Assembly (NCBI GenBank): GCA_037131165.1
Contig: JBAXRO010000010.1
Location: forward strand, 1 to 44,947
Origin: WLNJ01 sp037131165
GTDB lineage: Bacteria; Actinomycetota; Thermoleophilia; Solirubrobacterales; Solirubrobacteraceae
Reading direction: 5' to 3'
DNA length: 44,947 bases
Under the pieces are notes generated by a model. It saw nothing but the letters and a program-made list of their open reading frames with translations. It was not told the origin of the DNA and ran no database searches. The position numbers and the translations under genes are program-made. How positions within the stretch are numbered: position 1 is the stretch's first letter; the number at the start of each line of letters is the position of its first letter. Below, piece by piece: positions 18,506 to 27,000 of this stretch.

Positions 18506-18542
18506 CGGTGGATCTCCTTCCGTTCTGCCCGGGGGCGGTCGC

Positions 18543-20252
18543 CTACCTCAGCGGGTTGGCGAGGTTCTTGAAGCCGATCTGGCCCTTCTGGGCGTTGAAC
18601 ATGTAGTTGCTGCCAAACAGCACGTAGCGACCGGTGTTGATCTGGACGTCGCCGGTGAATGCCTGGCCTGAAGTGTCAGTCGACGAGGTGAAGAGGCTGA
18701 CGTACGACGGCGCCCGACCGACGGGATTGGGAGTCAGGTGGTTGTTGACCCTCGGACCGGCGACGAACGAGTAATTCAGAGCCGGGTCGGTCGAGTTCGG
18801 CGAGGTGATCTGGACCTGCTGAGTCGAGCTGAGGCCACCTTGGACCGCGGCAGGCAGGTTGCCCGGTGCAACCGAGACGTACATCTGCTGGATGCCGACG
18901 TCCATCAGCAACGAACCGCACAGCGGGGTCGGGGGCGGTGACCCCGGTGTCGGGAAGGCGACGCAGCCGGCGGCGGCGTTCCAGTCGCCCGGGTTGTCCG
19001 GGTTCGGCGCGAGCTGCTGTTTGGTGTAGGTGACACCGGTCGCCGCTGTGAGGCCCACCCTGATCGAACCGCCGCTCAGGAGGTAGCCCTGGCTGATCGG
19101 GTTGGAGTTGGTCGACCTGATCGAGAGCAGGGCGTTGTCGCCGGGCGAGGCGAACGGATCCGCGGAGGTGTTGTTCTCGCGATCGATGCCGACACCCATG
19201 TAGTGGAAGTTCGAGAACTGAGGCGGGCCCGAGCACGGCTTGTTCGGAGCGCAGGCGCTGGTAACTACCCCGAGCATCCTGACCGGGTTGCCGAACGGCT
19301 TGACGCCCTTCATCGAGAGGGTCACCGGAGCGAGGTAGGTGAAGCCGGCGAACTCGAAGCCGGAGGAGTCGTAGTACTTCCACGACGGAGCGCCGGGCCC
19401 GACGACGTTCGGGCCGAGGTCGGTGACTGGCGCGACTGCTCCGATCGAGCCGGTGTCGATCTGGTACTGGTCGAAGTTGGACGACGTCGGCCTCGTGGTC
19501 GAGCCTCCGACCCCGGGCATCGGCTTGCCGAAGCCGACCGCGGCGTTGAGCCACAGGCCGTTCGTCTGGACGTTGGCCTGGGCACAGGTCCTGCCGGTGC
19601 CCGTCTTGCAGACAGTGGGAGTCAGGTAGGAGACGGACCCCATCTTCGTCGGCACGTTGGCGAGCGGCAGAACCGTGGAGCCGATCGCCTTGTTGGCGGT
19701 GCCGGTGCACTGGTTGGTCGAAGCGAGGGTCATCCAAGCAGTCACCGTCGGCGGGCGATTGAGGTAGGTGCCGTTGTAGGTGAAGCTGAACGAGTTGCCC
19801 GAGGTGACGGTGAACGAGTACGGGTCCGCCCCGGTCAGCGGTTGCCCTGCAGCGGAGATCGCGCCGAGCTGGGAGTAGATCGCGACCTGCAGCGGGTTGC
19901 TCGGGGACGGGGTCACCGGCTGTCCGCTCGCGTCATAGGCCGTGAACGTGACGGTGACCGTCTGCGGTGAGGTGGTGGTGCCTGAGACAGCCGGGTTGTT
20001 GATGCTCGCCGGCACGGTCATGGCGACGGTCTGCATCGGCGACGACCAGGTGCCCGCGGCGGCCTGCGACAGGAACGAGTTCATGTAGTTGGTGCAGGCC
20101 GTGCTGGTCGACGGACTCGTGGCGGCGGAAGCACCGCCTGCCGCCGGGCCGGCCAAGGCCGAGGCGGCGACGATGAGCGCCAACGCCAGCCGACTGCCGC
20201 GAATCGCGGACGGCGGGGTGGTTGCGACTGCCGGCTCGGGTCGCGTGATCAT
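18543..20252 (-). CDS. Large secreted protein of unknown function
   Basis: A 569-residue exoprotein. A signal peptide (SRLALALIVAASALAGPAAGGASA) is followed by mature sequence starting near ATSPSTSTACTNYMNSF. The mature part is rich in Ser, Thr, Pro, Gly and Asn with alternating strands and several Cys pairs (CKTGTGRTC, CAPNKPC), suggesting an extracellular beta-fold with disulfides. There is no sortase motif, membrane anchor or known catalytic motif. It is the last gene of a TetR-lipoprotein-exoprotein array; the lipoprotein ends 26 bp upstream, so the two are probably one transcript and may form a surface complex. Confidence 0.85.
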   Translation of the reverse strand: MITRPEPAVATTPPSAIRGSRLALALIVAASALAGPAAGGASAATSPSTSTACTNYMNSFLSQAAAGTWSSPMQTVAMTVPASINNPAVSGTTTSPQTVTVTFTAYDASGQPVTPSPSNPLQVAIYSQLGAISAAGQPLTGADPYSFTVTSGNSFSFTYNGTYLNRPPTVTAWMTLASTNQCTGTANKAIGSTVLPLANVPTKMGSVSYLTPTVCKTGTGRTCAQANVQTNGLWLNAAVGFGKPMPGVGGSTTRPTSSNFDQYQIDTGSIGAVAPVTDLGPNVVGPGAPSWKYYDSSGFEFAGFTYLAPVTLSMKGVKPFGNPVRMLGVVTSACAPNKPCSGPPQFSNFHYMGVGIDRENNTSADPFASPGDNALLSIRSTNSNPISQGYLLSGGSIRVGLTAATGVTYTKQQLAPNPDNPGDWNAAAGCVAFPTPGSPPPTPLCGSLLMDVGIQQMYVSVAPGNLPAAVQGGLSSTQQVQITSPNSTDPALNYSFVAGPRVNNHLTPNPVGRAPSYVSLFTSSTDTSGQAFTGDVQINTGRYVLFGSNYMFNAQKGQIGFKNLANPLR

Positions 20253-20278
20253 CGGCTCTCTCCGCTCGATCCCGGGCC

Positions 20279-20791
20279 TCAGCCGTTGCCGCCCTGGCAG
20301 GCGGCGGCGGCCGTGCCGGAGGAGACCAGCGACTGCTGGATCTCGTTGGCCTGGGCGCCGAGCGACTGCAGCTTGGTTACGGCAGCCGAGAAGGACCCAC
20401 CTGTGAGCGAGGAGCCGACGTTTTCGAAGTCATTGCCGAGCGTCTCGAGGGCGTTCCCGGTCGCCTGGAGCTTGGCTGCGCACTCACCCGAGACCTGACT
20501 GGCGACGTTGTCCACCGTTTGACCGAGGTTGTTGGCGTCCGCGCCGAAGTCCTCCACGACCGAAGCGATGCAGCCGATCCCCTGTCCGGAGCTCTGGCAC
20601 GCGCTGAGCTTGCCCTGCAGCTCGGCGGCGTCCGTCTTGAGGGCCTGGACGCCCGATTCCAGCTGCTGCTGCTGGCTCGCGTTGACCGTCGTCGGGGTCG
20701 AGCCGGACTCGCTACCACCTCCGCCACAGGCTGAGACGGCGAGAGCAGAGGCGATCATGGTTGCGACAAGGATTGGCTTGCTGGGTGACAC
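20279..20791 (-). CDS. Small lipoprotein with coiled-coil character
   Basis: A 170-residue lipoprotein. The signal peptide PILVATMIASALAVSAC ends in a good lipobox (VSAC, Cys about residue 20), followed by a GGGGSESGSTPT linker. The mature part is helical, with Gln/Leu/Ala heptad-like stretches (QQQQLESGVQALKTDAAELQ, ALETLGNDFENV) and four further Cys. The GTG at 20791 is supported by GGAG 8 nt upstream; a longer frame from an ATG at 20884 would hide the signal peptide. It precedes the 18543-20252 exoprotein and may anchor it. Confidence 0.87.
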   Translation of the reverse strand: MSPSKPILVATMIASALAVSACGGGGSESGSTPTTVNASQQQQLESGVQALKTDAAELQGKLSACQSSGQGIGCIASVVEDFGADANNLGQTVDNVASQVSGECAAKLQATGNALETLGNDFENVGSSLTGGSFSAAVTKLQSLGAQANEIQQSLVSSGTAAAACQGGNG

Positions 20792-20902
20792 GTGTGGAGC
20801 TCCCTCCGGGTCAAGTTGCCGAGTCGGGCCAGCCGGGTGGGGCCCTTGGCACGAGAAATTAGGAACCGAACCGCAATCGGTCAACGCAGCGATGACTTAC
20901 CT

Positions 20903-20914
20903 AAGCGATCGCTT
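20903..20914. promoter_or_regulatory. 12-bp palindrome AAGCGATCGCTT, likely TetR operator
   Basis: A perfect palindrome lies in the 170-bp gap between the TetR gene and the lipoprotein start, on the promoter side of the lipoprotein-exoprotein pair. Its size and symmetry suit a TetR dimer. Binding by the neighbouring TetR is inferred from position. Confidence 0.55.
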
Positions 20915-20962
20915 GGATTAGGCGGTCGGCCAGCTGCGATTGGATCAGCTGCTCGACAGCTG

Positions 20963-21697
20963 TCAGGAGACCGCGACCGGACTCTCCACGAACGGCTCGA
21001 AGTACCGCTCCAGCGCCCCCTTGAGCAGCTCGACATGCTCCACGTCGGGCGGGTCGGCCGTGCAGGCGACGCTCAGCCCGCTGCGCAGGATCACGGATGA
21101 GACCCGCGCGATCGGCAGCCACTGCTCGAGCGGGACGTCTGGCCTGCGCAGGTGGAGGATCGAACCGAGGATCTCCCCGGAAGTCCAAGTGGCGGCATCG
21201 GCTATCGGTCGGTAGGACTCCTTGACCTGGAGGACCGCGGCGAGCGGTGGGTTCTCCGGGCGGGCGATCCTGTAGCGGGCGATCGAGTCGATGATCGAGC
21301 CGCACTCGGCCCGCCAGTCATCGACCCTCGCGATCGGCTCGAACAGGGTCGCCAGCATCAGGTGGAGGCGGATCTCGTAGCGCAGGCAGACCATCGAGAC
21401 GATCGACTCAAGGTTGTCGAAGTAGCGGTAGACCGTCGCGACGTTCACCCCAAGTTCGGCGGCGACCCGGTTGGTGCTGATCGCCGCGAGGTCGCCACGG
21501 GCAAAGAGCTCCTCCGTCACGTCGAGGATCTGCTCGACGGTGCGCTCGCTCCGCTTGCCGGCCGGTCGACTTCGCATCGCCTGTTCCGCCTCGCGAGCGA
21601 GGTCGGCCAACCGCGAGCCGACCAGGACCGACTGGAGGTACTCCGGAAGAGCCGCGAAACCCGGGTTGGAGCTGTCGAGGTACTCGTCGAGCATCAA
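20963..21697 (-). CDS. TetR-family transcriptional regulator
   Basis: A 244-residue regulator with an extended N-terminus (about 45 residues) before the HTH (ERTVEQILDVTEELFARGDL, then TNRVAAELGVNVATVYRYFDNLESI). The C-terminal helical domain is unassigned. The minus-strand TAGACT box lies 12 nt before the first of two adjacent ATG codons. It heads a same-strand array with the lipoprotein and exoprotein genes, its presumed targets. Confidence 0.9.
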   Translation of the reverse strand: MMLDEYLDSSNPGFAALPEYLQSVLVGSRLADLAREAEQAMRSRPAGKRSERTVEQILDVTEELFARGDLAAISTNRVAAELGVNVATVYRYFDNLESIVSMVCLRYEIRLHLMLATLFEPIARVDDWRAECGSIIDSIARYRIARPENPPLAAVLQVKESYRPIADAATWTSGEILGSILHLRRPDVPLEQWLPIARVSSVILRSGLSVACTADPPDVEHVELLKGALERYFEPFVESPVAVS

Positions 21698-21889
21698 ACG
21701 CCGACGAGTCTAAGGCGCGGCGCGCCGATGTCCAACACTCGAACACCGTTGCGGGCCGGCCAATCGGACATTCCCGAACGGGCGTTTCGGTCGGGCCACA
21801 GACTTCGCGATGCGCTCCCCCTCACCGCAAACCGACGGGCACAGTCGATTCAGGAGATAGCCGGGGAGCGATCAAAAGGGGTGGGCGCG

Positions 21890-22228
21890 ATGCCGTTGGT
21901 CAGGTTCATGTGCAGCGAGGTCGGTCGGGGATTCAGGGTGGTCGGCGGGATCGCGCTGATCGCGATCGGCGTGTTCGGCTACCGGTGGGAGGACGGCCTC
22001 ATCGTGTCGGCAATCGGCTTCATCCCCTTGGCCACCGGCCTGACCAACGTCTGCGTGTTCGCCCCGCTGTTCGGCTGCGACCTCCACGGCGACAGCCGCT
22101 CGATCGGCCTCTGGCAACAGGCGACCTCGGCTCTCTCCCGACGCCTCAGGGGACGAGCCCCGGTCGTCGGCTCCGCCGGACTGCCCGGACGCGGCGAAGG
22201 GGTCCGGGTCACTCCCCCGACAGGGTGA
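21890..22228 (+). CDS. DUF2892-type small membrane protein
   Basis: A 112-residue protein. Residues 1-65 match the DUF2892 pattern: a charged start (SEVGRGFRVVGG), two membrane helices (VVGGIALIAIGVFGY and SAIGFIPLATGLTNVCVFAPLFG), and a Cys in the second. The remaining 45 residues are a basic, probably cytoplasmic tail not usual for the family. The ATG at 21890 has a GGGG upstream; a GTG at 21881 is possible. Its 3' end overlaps the convergent YjbQ-family gene by 20 bp. Confidence 0.75.
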   Translation: MPLVRFMCSEVGRGFRVVGGIALIAIGVFGYRWEDGLIVSAIGFIPLATGLTNVCVFAPLFGCDLHGDSRSIGLWQQATSALSRRLRGRAPVVGSAGLPGRGEGVRVTPPTG

Positions 22229-22628
22229 GCGAAAGCCGGCGAGGAGTCGGGCGGTCGCGGAACTCGGCGAGGTGGATCCCCTGCCAGGTCCCGAGCACCG
22301 GCCTGCCGTTGGCGACCGGCACCGTGACCGACGGGCCGAGCAGGGCCGCCTTCGCGTGAGCCGGCATGTCGTCGGGGCCTTCGACGACGTGGGTCCAGTA
22401 ACGGGCGTTCTCAGGCGCGATCTCGTCGAGCCACGAGGCGAGGTCGACGCCGACGCTCGGGTCGGCGTTCTCGTTCAGCGTCAGGGCAGCGCTCGTGTGG
22501 AGGATCTGGACGTGCAGCAGGCCTGCGGAGAGATCGACCATCTCCGGCACCGAGCCGACGACCTCGGCCGTGATCAGGTGCAGGCCGCGCGGCACCGCCT
22601 CGATCTCGATCGTCCTGCTCAGCCACAT
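22209..22628 (-). CDS. YjbQ/UPF0047 family protein
   Basis: A 139-residue protein of the YjbQ family, some of which show secondary thiamine-phosphate synthase activity. The conserved core is present: GLLHVQILHTSAALTLNENADPSV, then the YWTH segment and PVANGRPVLGTWQGIHLAEFRD near the C-terminus. Metal-binding His residues lie in these motifs. The ATG at 22628 begins the conserved MWLSRTIEIE; a longer frame to 22736 has no family support. The physiological role is unsettled for the family as a whole. Confidence 0.9.
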   Translation of the reverse strand: MWLSRTIEIEAVPRGLHLITAEVVGSVPEMVDLSAGLLHVQILHTSAALTLNENADPSVGVDLASWLDEIAPENARYWTHVVEGPDDMPAHAKAALLGPSVTVPVANGRPVLGTWQGIHLAEFRDRPTPRRLSLTLSGE

Positions 22629-22691
22629 CGGTTCAGGATCCCCGCTGGGGCGGCGGGACGCGGTGGGTAGGGGTCGAAAACCTGCAGAACC

Positions 22692-22760
22692 GTGCAAGAA
22701 CGGTAGCGTTTGATGTGCAAGAGTTGTAGTATTCAACGTGCGAATCTTGTATTCTCAGCG
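22692..22760. promoter_or_regulatory. Three 23-bp GTGC repeats in the DUF4143 ATPase promoter
   Basis: Units starting at 22692, 22715 and 22738 are each exactly 23 bp and begin GTGCAAG, GTGCAAG and GTGCGAA. The stretch is markedly more AT-rich than its surroundings. A TATTCT box (22750-22755) lies 7 nt before the GTG start, so these look like regulator sites in a leaderless promoter. Confidence 0.55.
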
Positions 22761-22762
22761 GT

Positions 22763-24016
22763 GTGTCAGTCGCCCGGCGCCCCTACCTGAATCGGATCGC
22801 GGACGCCGAGCTGGACCTGCTGACAGATGAACTGCCTGGCGTGATGCTGGTCGGACCACGCGGCTGCGGCAAGACGACCAGCGCTTCCCGGCGCGCTGCG
22901 AGTGAAGCGAGGCTCGATGTGCCGTCGGTCGCGGAGGCCTTTCGAGCCAATCCCGATGCGGCCATCCGAGGCAACACGCTCCCCTTGCTGATCGACGAGT
23001 GGCAGCTTGTCCCCGAGGCTCTCGGAGCGGTGAAGCGGGCGATCGACTCCGGGACCCAGCCAGGCTCATTCCTCGTGACCGGATCGATCAGGTCCGCGGT
23101 CGATGGCGAACACTGGCCGGGAACAGGACGACTGACACGGGTCACCATCCTGCCCTTCACAGAGCGCGAGAAGCGCGGTCTCGGCAGCAAACAGGGATTC
23201 CTCGAACGAGCAGCGTCGGGAACGGCGAGCGAGCCGACACCGTCCACTCTTGAGATCGATGACTACATCGAACTGGCGCTGGCAGGCGGTTACCCGGAGG
23301 CAGCGGGGCTCGGCTCCCCCGAGGCCAGCAGGCGCTGGTACGCGAGCTACGTCTCAGACACGATCAATCGCGATGTTCGCGGCCTCTCAGGAAGTGCCAC
23401 TCGCGCCCGTGACCCCCAGAGGCTTCGGACTTGGCTGGAGGCGATCGCCATCAACTCGGCTGGCACGCCGACGGCCGCTTCACTCTGCCGTGCAGCTGGC
23501 CTCAACAACCGAACAGCTGATGCCTACGACGGCCTGCTGGAGGACCTCTTCGTCACGGAACGGCTGCCCGCATGGAACACCAACCGGCTGAAGCGCCTGA
23601 CCCGAACGCCCAAGCGCTACCTGATCGACACCGGCGTCTGGGGAGCAGCCCTCGGCGTCGACGCCGTGTCGCTCAAGCTGGAGGGGAATCTGACCGGACG
23701 CCTGCTCGACACCTTTGTCGCAGCGCAGCTCCGACCCGAGGTGGAGGCAACGAGCGGTCGCATGTACCACCTGAGGACCGCCGACAACCGAAGGGAGATC
23801 GACCTCCTGATCGAGCTTCCGGGGGGAGGAATGGTCGCAATCGAGGTGCAGGCTTCCGCCGGGCCCGGCCCGGACTCGGCCAAACACATCGAATGGCTTC
23901 GCGACCAGATCGGCGATGACCTTATTGCCGGCTTCGTCCTCCACAGCGGGACCCGGACCTACGAGCTTGGCGAGCGGATCGTCGCCGCACCGATCGCCTC
24001 GCTCTGGGCCGATTAG
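22763..24016 (+). CDS. AAA ATPase with C-terminal DUF4143 domain
   Basis: A 417-residue protein of the widespread 'ATP-binding protein, AAA_14/DUF4143' family. Walker A is VGPRGCGKTTSA (about 31-42), Walker B LLIDEWQ (about 75-81), with a sensor-like LVTGSIR. The C-terminal half (about 190-400) has the DUF4143 nuclease-like pattern: YLIDTGVWGAALG, then RLLDTFVAAQL, then REIDLLIEL and VAIEVQAS, resembling the D/E-x-K core of PD-(D/E)XK folds. Function is unproven; members are common near accessory and defence genes. GTG at 22763 with TATTCT 7 nt upstream suggests a leaderless mRNA. Confidence 0.9.
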   Translation: MSVARRPYLNRIADAELDLLTDELPGVMLVGPRGCGKTTSASRRAASEARLDVPSVAEAFRANPDAAIRGNTLPLLIDEWQLVPEALGAVKRAIDSGTQPGSFLVTGSIRSAVDGEHWPGTGRLTRVTILPFTEREKRGLGSKQGFLERAASGTASEPTPSTLEIDDYIELALAGGYPEAAGLGSPEASRRWYASYVSDTINRDVRGLSGSATRARDPQRLRTWLEAIAINSAGTPTAASLCRAAGLNNRTADAYDGLLEDLFVTERLPAWNTNRLKRLTRTPKRYLIDTGVWGAALGVDAVSLKLEGNLTGRLLDTFVAAQLRPEVEATSGRMYHLRTADNRREIDLLIELPGGGMVAIEVQASAGPGPDSAKHIEWLRDQIGDDLIAGFVLHSGTRTYELGERIVAAPIASLWAD

Positions 24017-24022
24017 CCCGTC

Positions 24023-24038
24023 GCCGCGGCTCCGCGGC
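24023..24038. terminator. GC hairpin between convergent genes
   Basis: GCCGCGG (24023-24029) and CCGCGGC (24032-24038) can pair between the converging ATPase and kgd genes. A further CCGCGG copy follows, so alternative foldings are possible. No T-tract is seen. Confidence 0.35.
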
Positions 24039-24080
24039 TCCGCGGGGCAGCCAAAGCGATCCGAAGCTCGGGTCAGTCGG

Positions 24081-27000
24081 TCAGCGCTCGCCGGGGAGCT
24101 TCGCCGGGTACATCGTGACCGGCACCGACTCGTCGAGAGCGGTGCGGACGATGCGGTTCTGCTCCTCGGAGTGAGCGACCGGGTAGCCCTCGCCCGGGCT
24201 TGCGCGCTCGGGACGGCCGATGTAGCCGAACGACAGCTCGTCGGGGAGGATGTGCAGCAGTCGGGGCGACATGTGGGCTCTCGCACCCATGTTGCGCGGC
24301 TCTTCTTGTACCCAAACGACCTCTCGGAGGTTCGGGTACTTCGAAACCAGGCCGAGGATGCTCTGCTGCGGGAACGGGTAGAGCAGCTCGACCCGCCCGA
24401 TCGCGGTCTTCGTGGCCTGCTCGCGCATCGAGCTGGCGGCGATGTCGTAGAAGACCTTGCCGGTGCAGAGGACCAAGCGCTCGATCGCGTTGTTGTCCTT
24501 CACCGACGGATCTGCGATCACCGGCTGGAAGGCGCCGCTGCTCAGCTCCTCCGGCGAGCTGGTGGCCTGCGGGAGCCGCAGCAGGCTCTTCGGGGTCATC
24601 ACGATCAGCGGCCGCAGCTTCGCGATCTTCGCCTGGCGGCGGAGCAGGTGGAACCACTGGGCCGGAGTCGTCGGGTTCGTGATCCTCATGTTGCCCTCGG
24701 CTGCCAGCTGGAGGAAGCGCTCGAGCCTCGCCGAGCTGTGTTCCGGGCCGGAGCCCTCGTAGCCGTGAGGCAGCATCAGGGTCAAGCGGGTCGTCTGCCC
24801 CCACTTCGCCATCCCGCTGGTGATGAACTGGTCGACGATCACCTGAGCGCCGTTGACGAAGTCGCCGAACTGGGCCTCCCAGAGCACGAGCGCGTTCGGC
24901 GCCTCCTGGCTGAAGCCGTATTCGAACCCGAGAGCGGCCGTCTCCGACAGAGGCGAGTTGTGGACCTCGATCGGGGCCTGTGCGCCCGGGAGGTGGGCGA
25001 TCGGAGTGTGGGTCCTGCCGGTCTCCGCGTCGTGGAGGACCATGTGGCGGTGCGAGAAGGTGCCGCGCTGGCTGTCCTGGCCGGTGAGGCGGATCGGGGT
25101 GCCCTCGGTCAGCAGGGTCGCGAATGCGAGCGCCTCTGCCGTCGCCCAGGTCACGGCGCCGCCCGGCTCGAGCTCTTCGACCCGCTTCTCGAGCTGGGCC
25201 TTGAGCTTCTTGTTGACGGTGAAGCCTTCCGGCACCTGGATCAGCTGCCCGGCGAGCTTGCGCAGGATCTTCTCCGGGACGGCAGTCTCGATGTTCGGGC
25301 TCTGGGTGCGATCGAGCTGGTACTCGCCGGTCTGCTGCTCGGGTGACTCGTGGCGCTCGATCGCCCGCTTGAGGTCCTGATGCTCGCCGGAGAGCTTCTC
25401 CCAAACCCGCTCGGCCTCGCCCTCCGCGTCGGCTTGGCTGACAACCCCGCGGTCGATCAGTTCCGTGGCGTAGAGGTCGCGGACAGGCTTGTGGGTCTTG
25501 ATCCGCCCGTAGAGGGTCGGCTGCGTGTAGAGCGGTTCGTCGGCTTCGTTGTGGCCGAATCGGCGGTAGCCGATCAGGTCGATGACGATGTCGTGGCGGA
25601 ACTTCTGGCGGAAGGCGTAAGCGAGCCTGACGGCGTGGACGCACGCCTCGACGTCGTCGGCGTTGACGTGGATCACCGGGACGTCGAATCCCTTGGCGAT
25701 GTCCGAAGCCCAGCGGGTCGAGCGCGACTCCGTCGGATTGGTCGTGAATCCGACCTGGTTGTTCTGGATCAGGTGGATCGTGCCGCCGACGTTGTACCCC
25801 TCGAGCAGCTGGAGGTTGAGCGTCTCGGCGACGACTCCCTGACCCGGGAATGCCGCATCGCCGTGGATCGCAACCGGGATCGCTCGGTCCGGATCGCGGT
25901 CGGGGAGCGGGCCGTCATGGTGGGTCTGGGCTGCGCGCGTCGCGCCCTCGACGACAGCGGTGACGAACTCGAGGTGACTCGGGTTCGACTCGAGTCGGAC
26001 GATGATCGAACGGCCGTCCGCGATCTGCCTGCGCCCACGCGAGCCGTGGTGGTACTTGACGTCGCCCGTACCGCCCTGCGGGATGGTCGTGACCTGCTCG
26101 ATCGTCGACGCACCCTCGAACTCGGCGAAGATCGAGCCGTAGCTGCGGCCGAGGTTGTGGGCGAGGACGTTGAGGCGGCCGCGGTGGGCCATGCCGATCA
26201 CGATCTCGTGCGCGCCGTGGCCTGTGGCCAGCGCGATCAGCTCGTCGAGCATCGGGACGGTCATGTCGAGGCCCTCGATCGAGAACTGCTTCTGACCGAG
26301 GTACGCCTTGTGCATGAAGCGCTCGAGCGCGTCGACCTCGGTCAGGCGACCAAGCATGGCCTTCGACTCGTCCTCGGACAGCGGCTTGCGGAACACACCG
26401 GACTCGACCTGCTCGCGCCACCACATCCTCTGCTCGTGGCTCTCGAGGTGCTCGCTCTCATAGCCGGTGGTGCCGCAGTAGACGGCCCGCAAGTGGGGCA
26501 GCGACTCGGCGAGGTTGTCGCCGGGGACGCTCATCCGCAGGATCTTCGAGGGGATCCGCGCCATCACCTCGGGAGACAGGCCGAGCGGCTCCGGATCGAG
26601 TGCCGGGTCGCCGGGCGGAGGCGAGCCGAGCGGATCGAGGTGAGCGGCGAGGTGGCCGTGGGTGCGGTGGGCCTTGACAAGCGAGGTCGCCGCCTGGACC
26701 GCCTGGAGGAGGTCGACGCTCGGCTGATCGCCTGCGCGGGTGCCGAAGGTCGTAGCGGCCGACGCTGATGCAGCGGGCAGAGTCGGGACCGGCTTCGGTG
26801 GCAGCGGCGGCAGCTCGACACCGAGGTCGGCGAAGAGCCGCTCGTAGAAGCCGCCCTCGCCCTGCAGCAGCGAATCGACCTTGGCGAGGAACTGGCCGGA
26901 CTCCGCACCCTGGATGACCCTGTGGTCGTAGGTCGAGGTGACCGTCATGACCTTCTCGGCGCCGATCGCAGCTGCGGAATCGCCGAGGCCTGCCGGGTAG

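Noticed and set aside
21152..22228. A 358-codon plus-strand frame ending in the DUF2892 protein
   Set aside because: Most of it is antisense to the TetR gene; only the part from 21890 shows family features.
25350..26768. A 472-codon plus-strand frame within kgd
   Set aside because: Antisense shadow of the E1 domain, with low-complexity Arg/Asp/Val composition.
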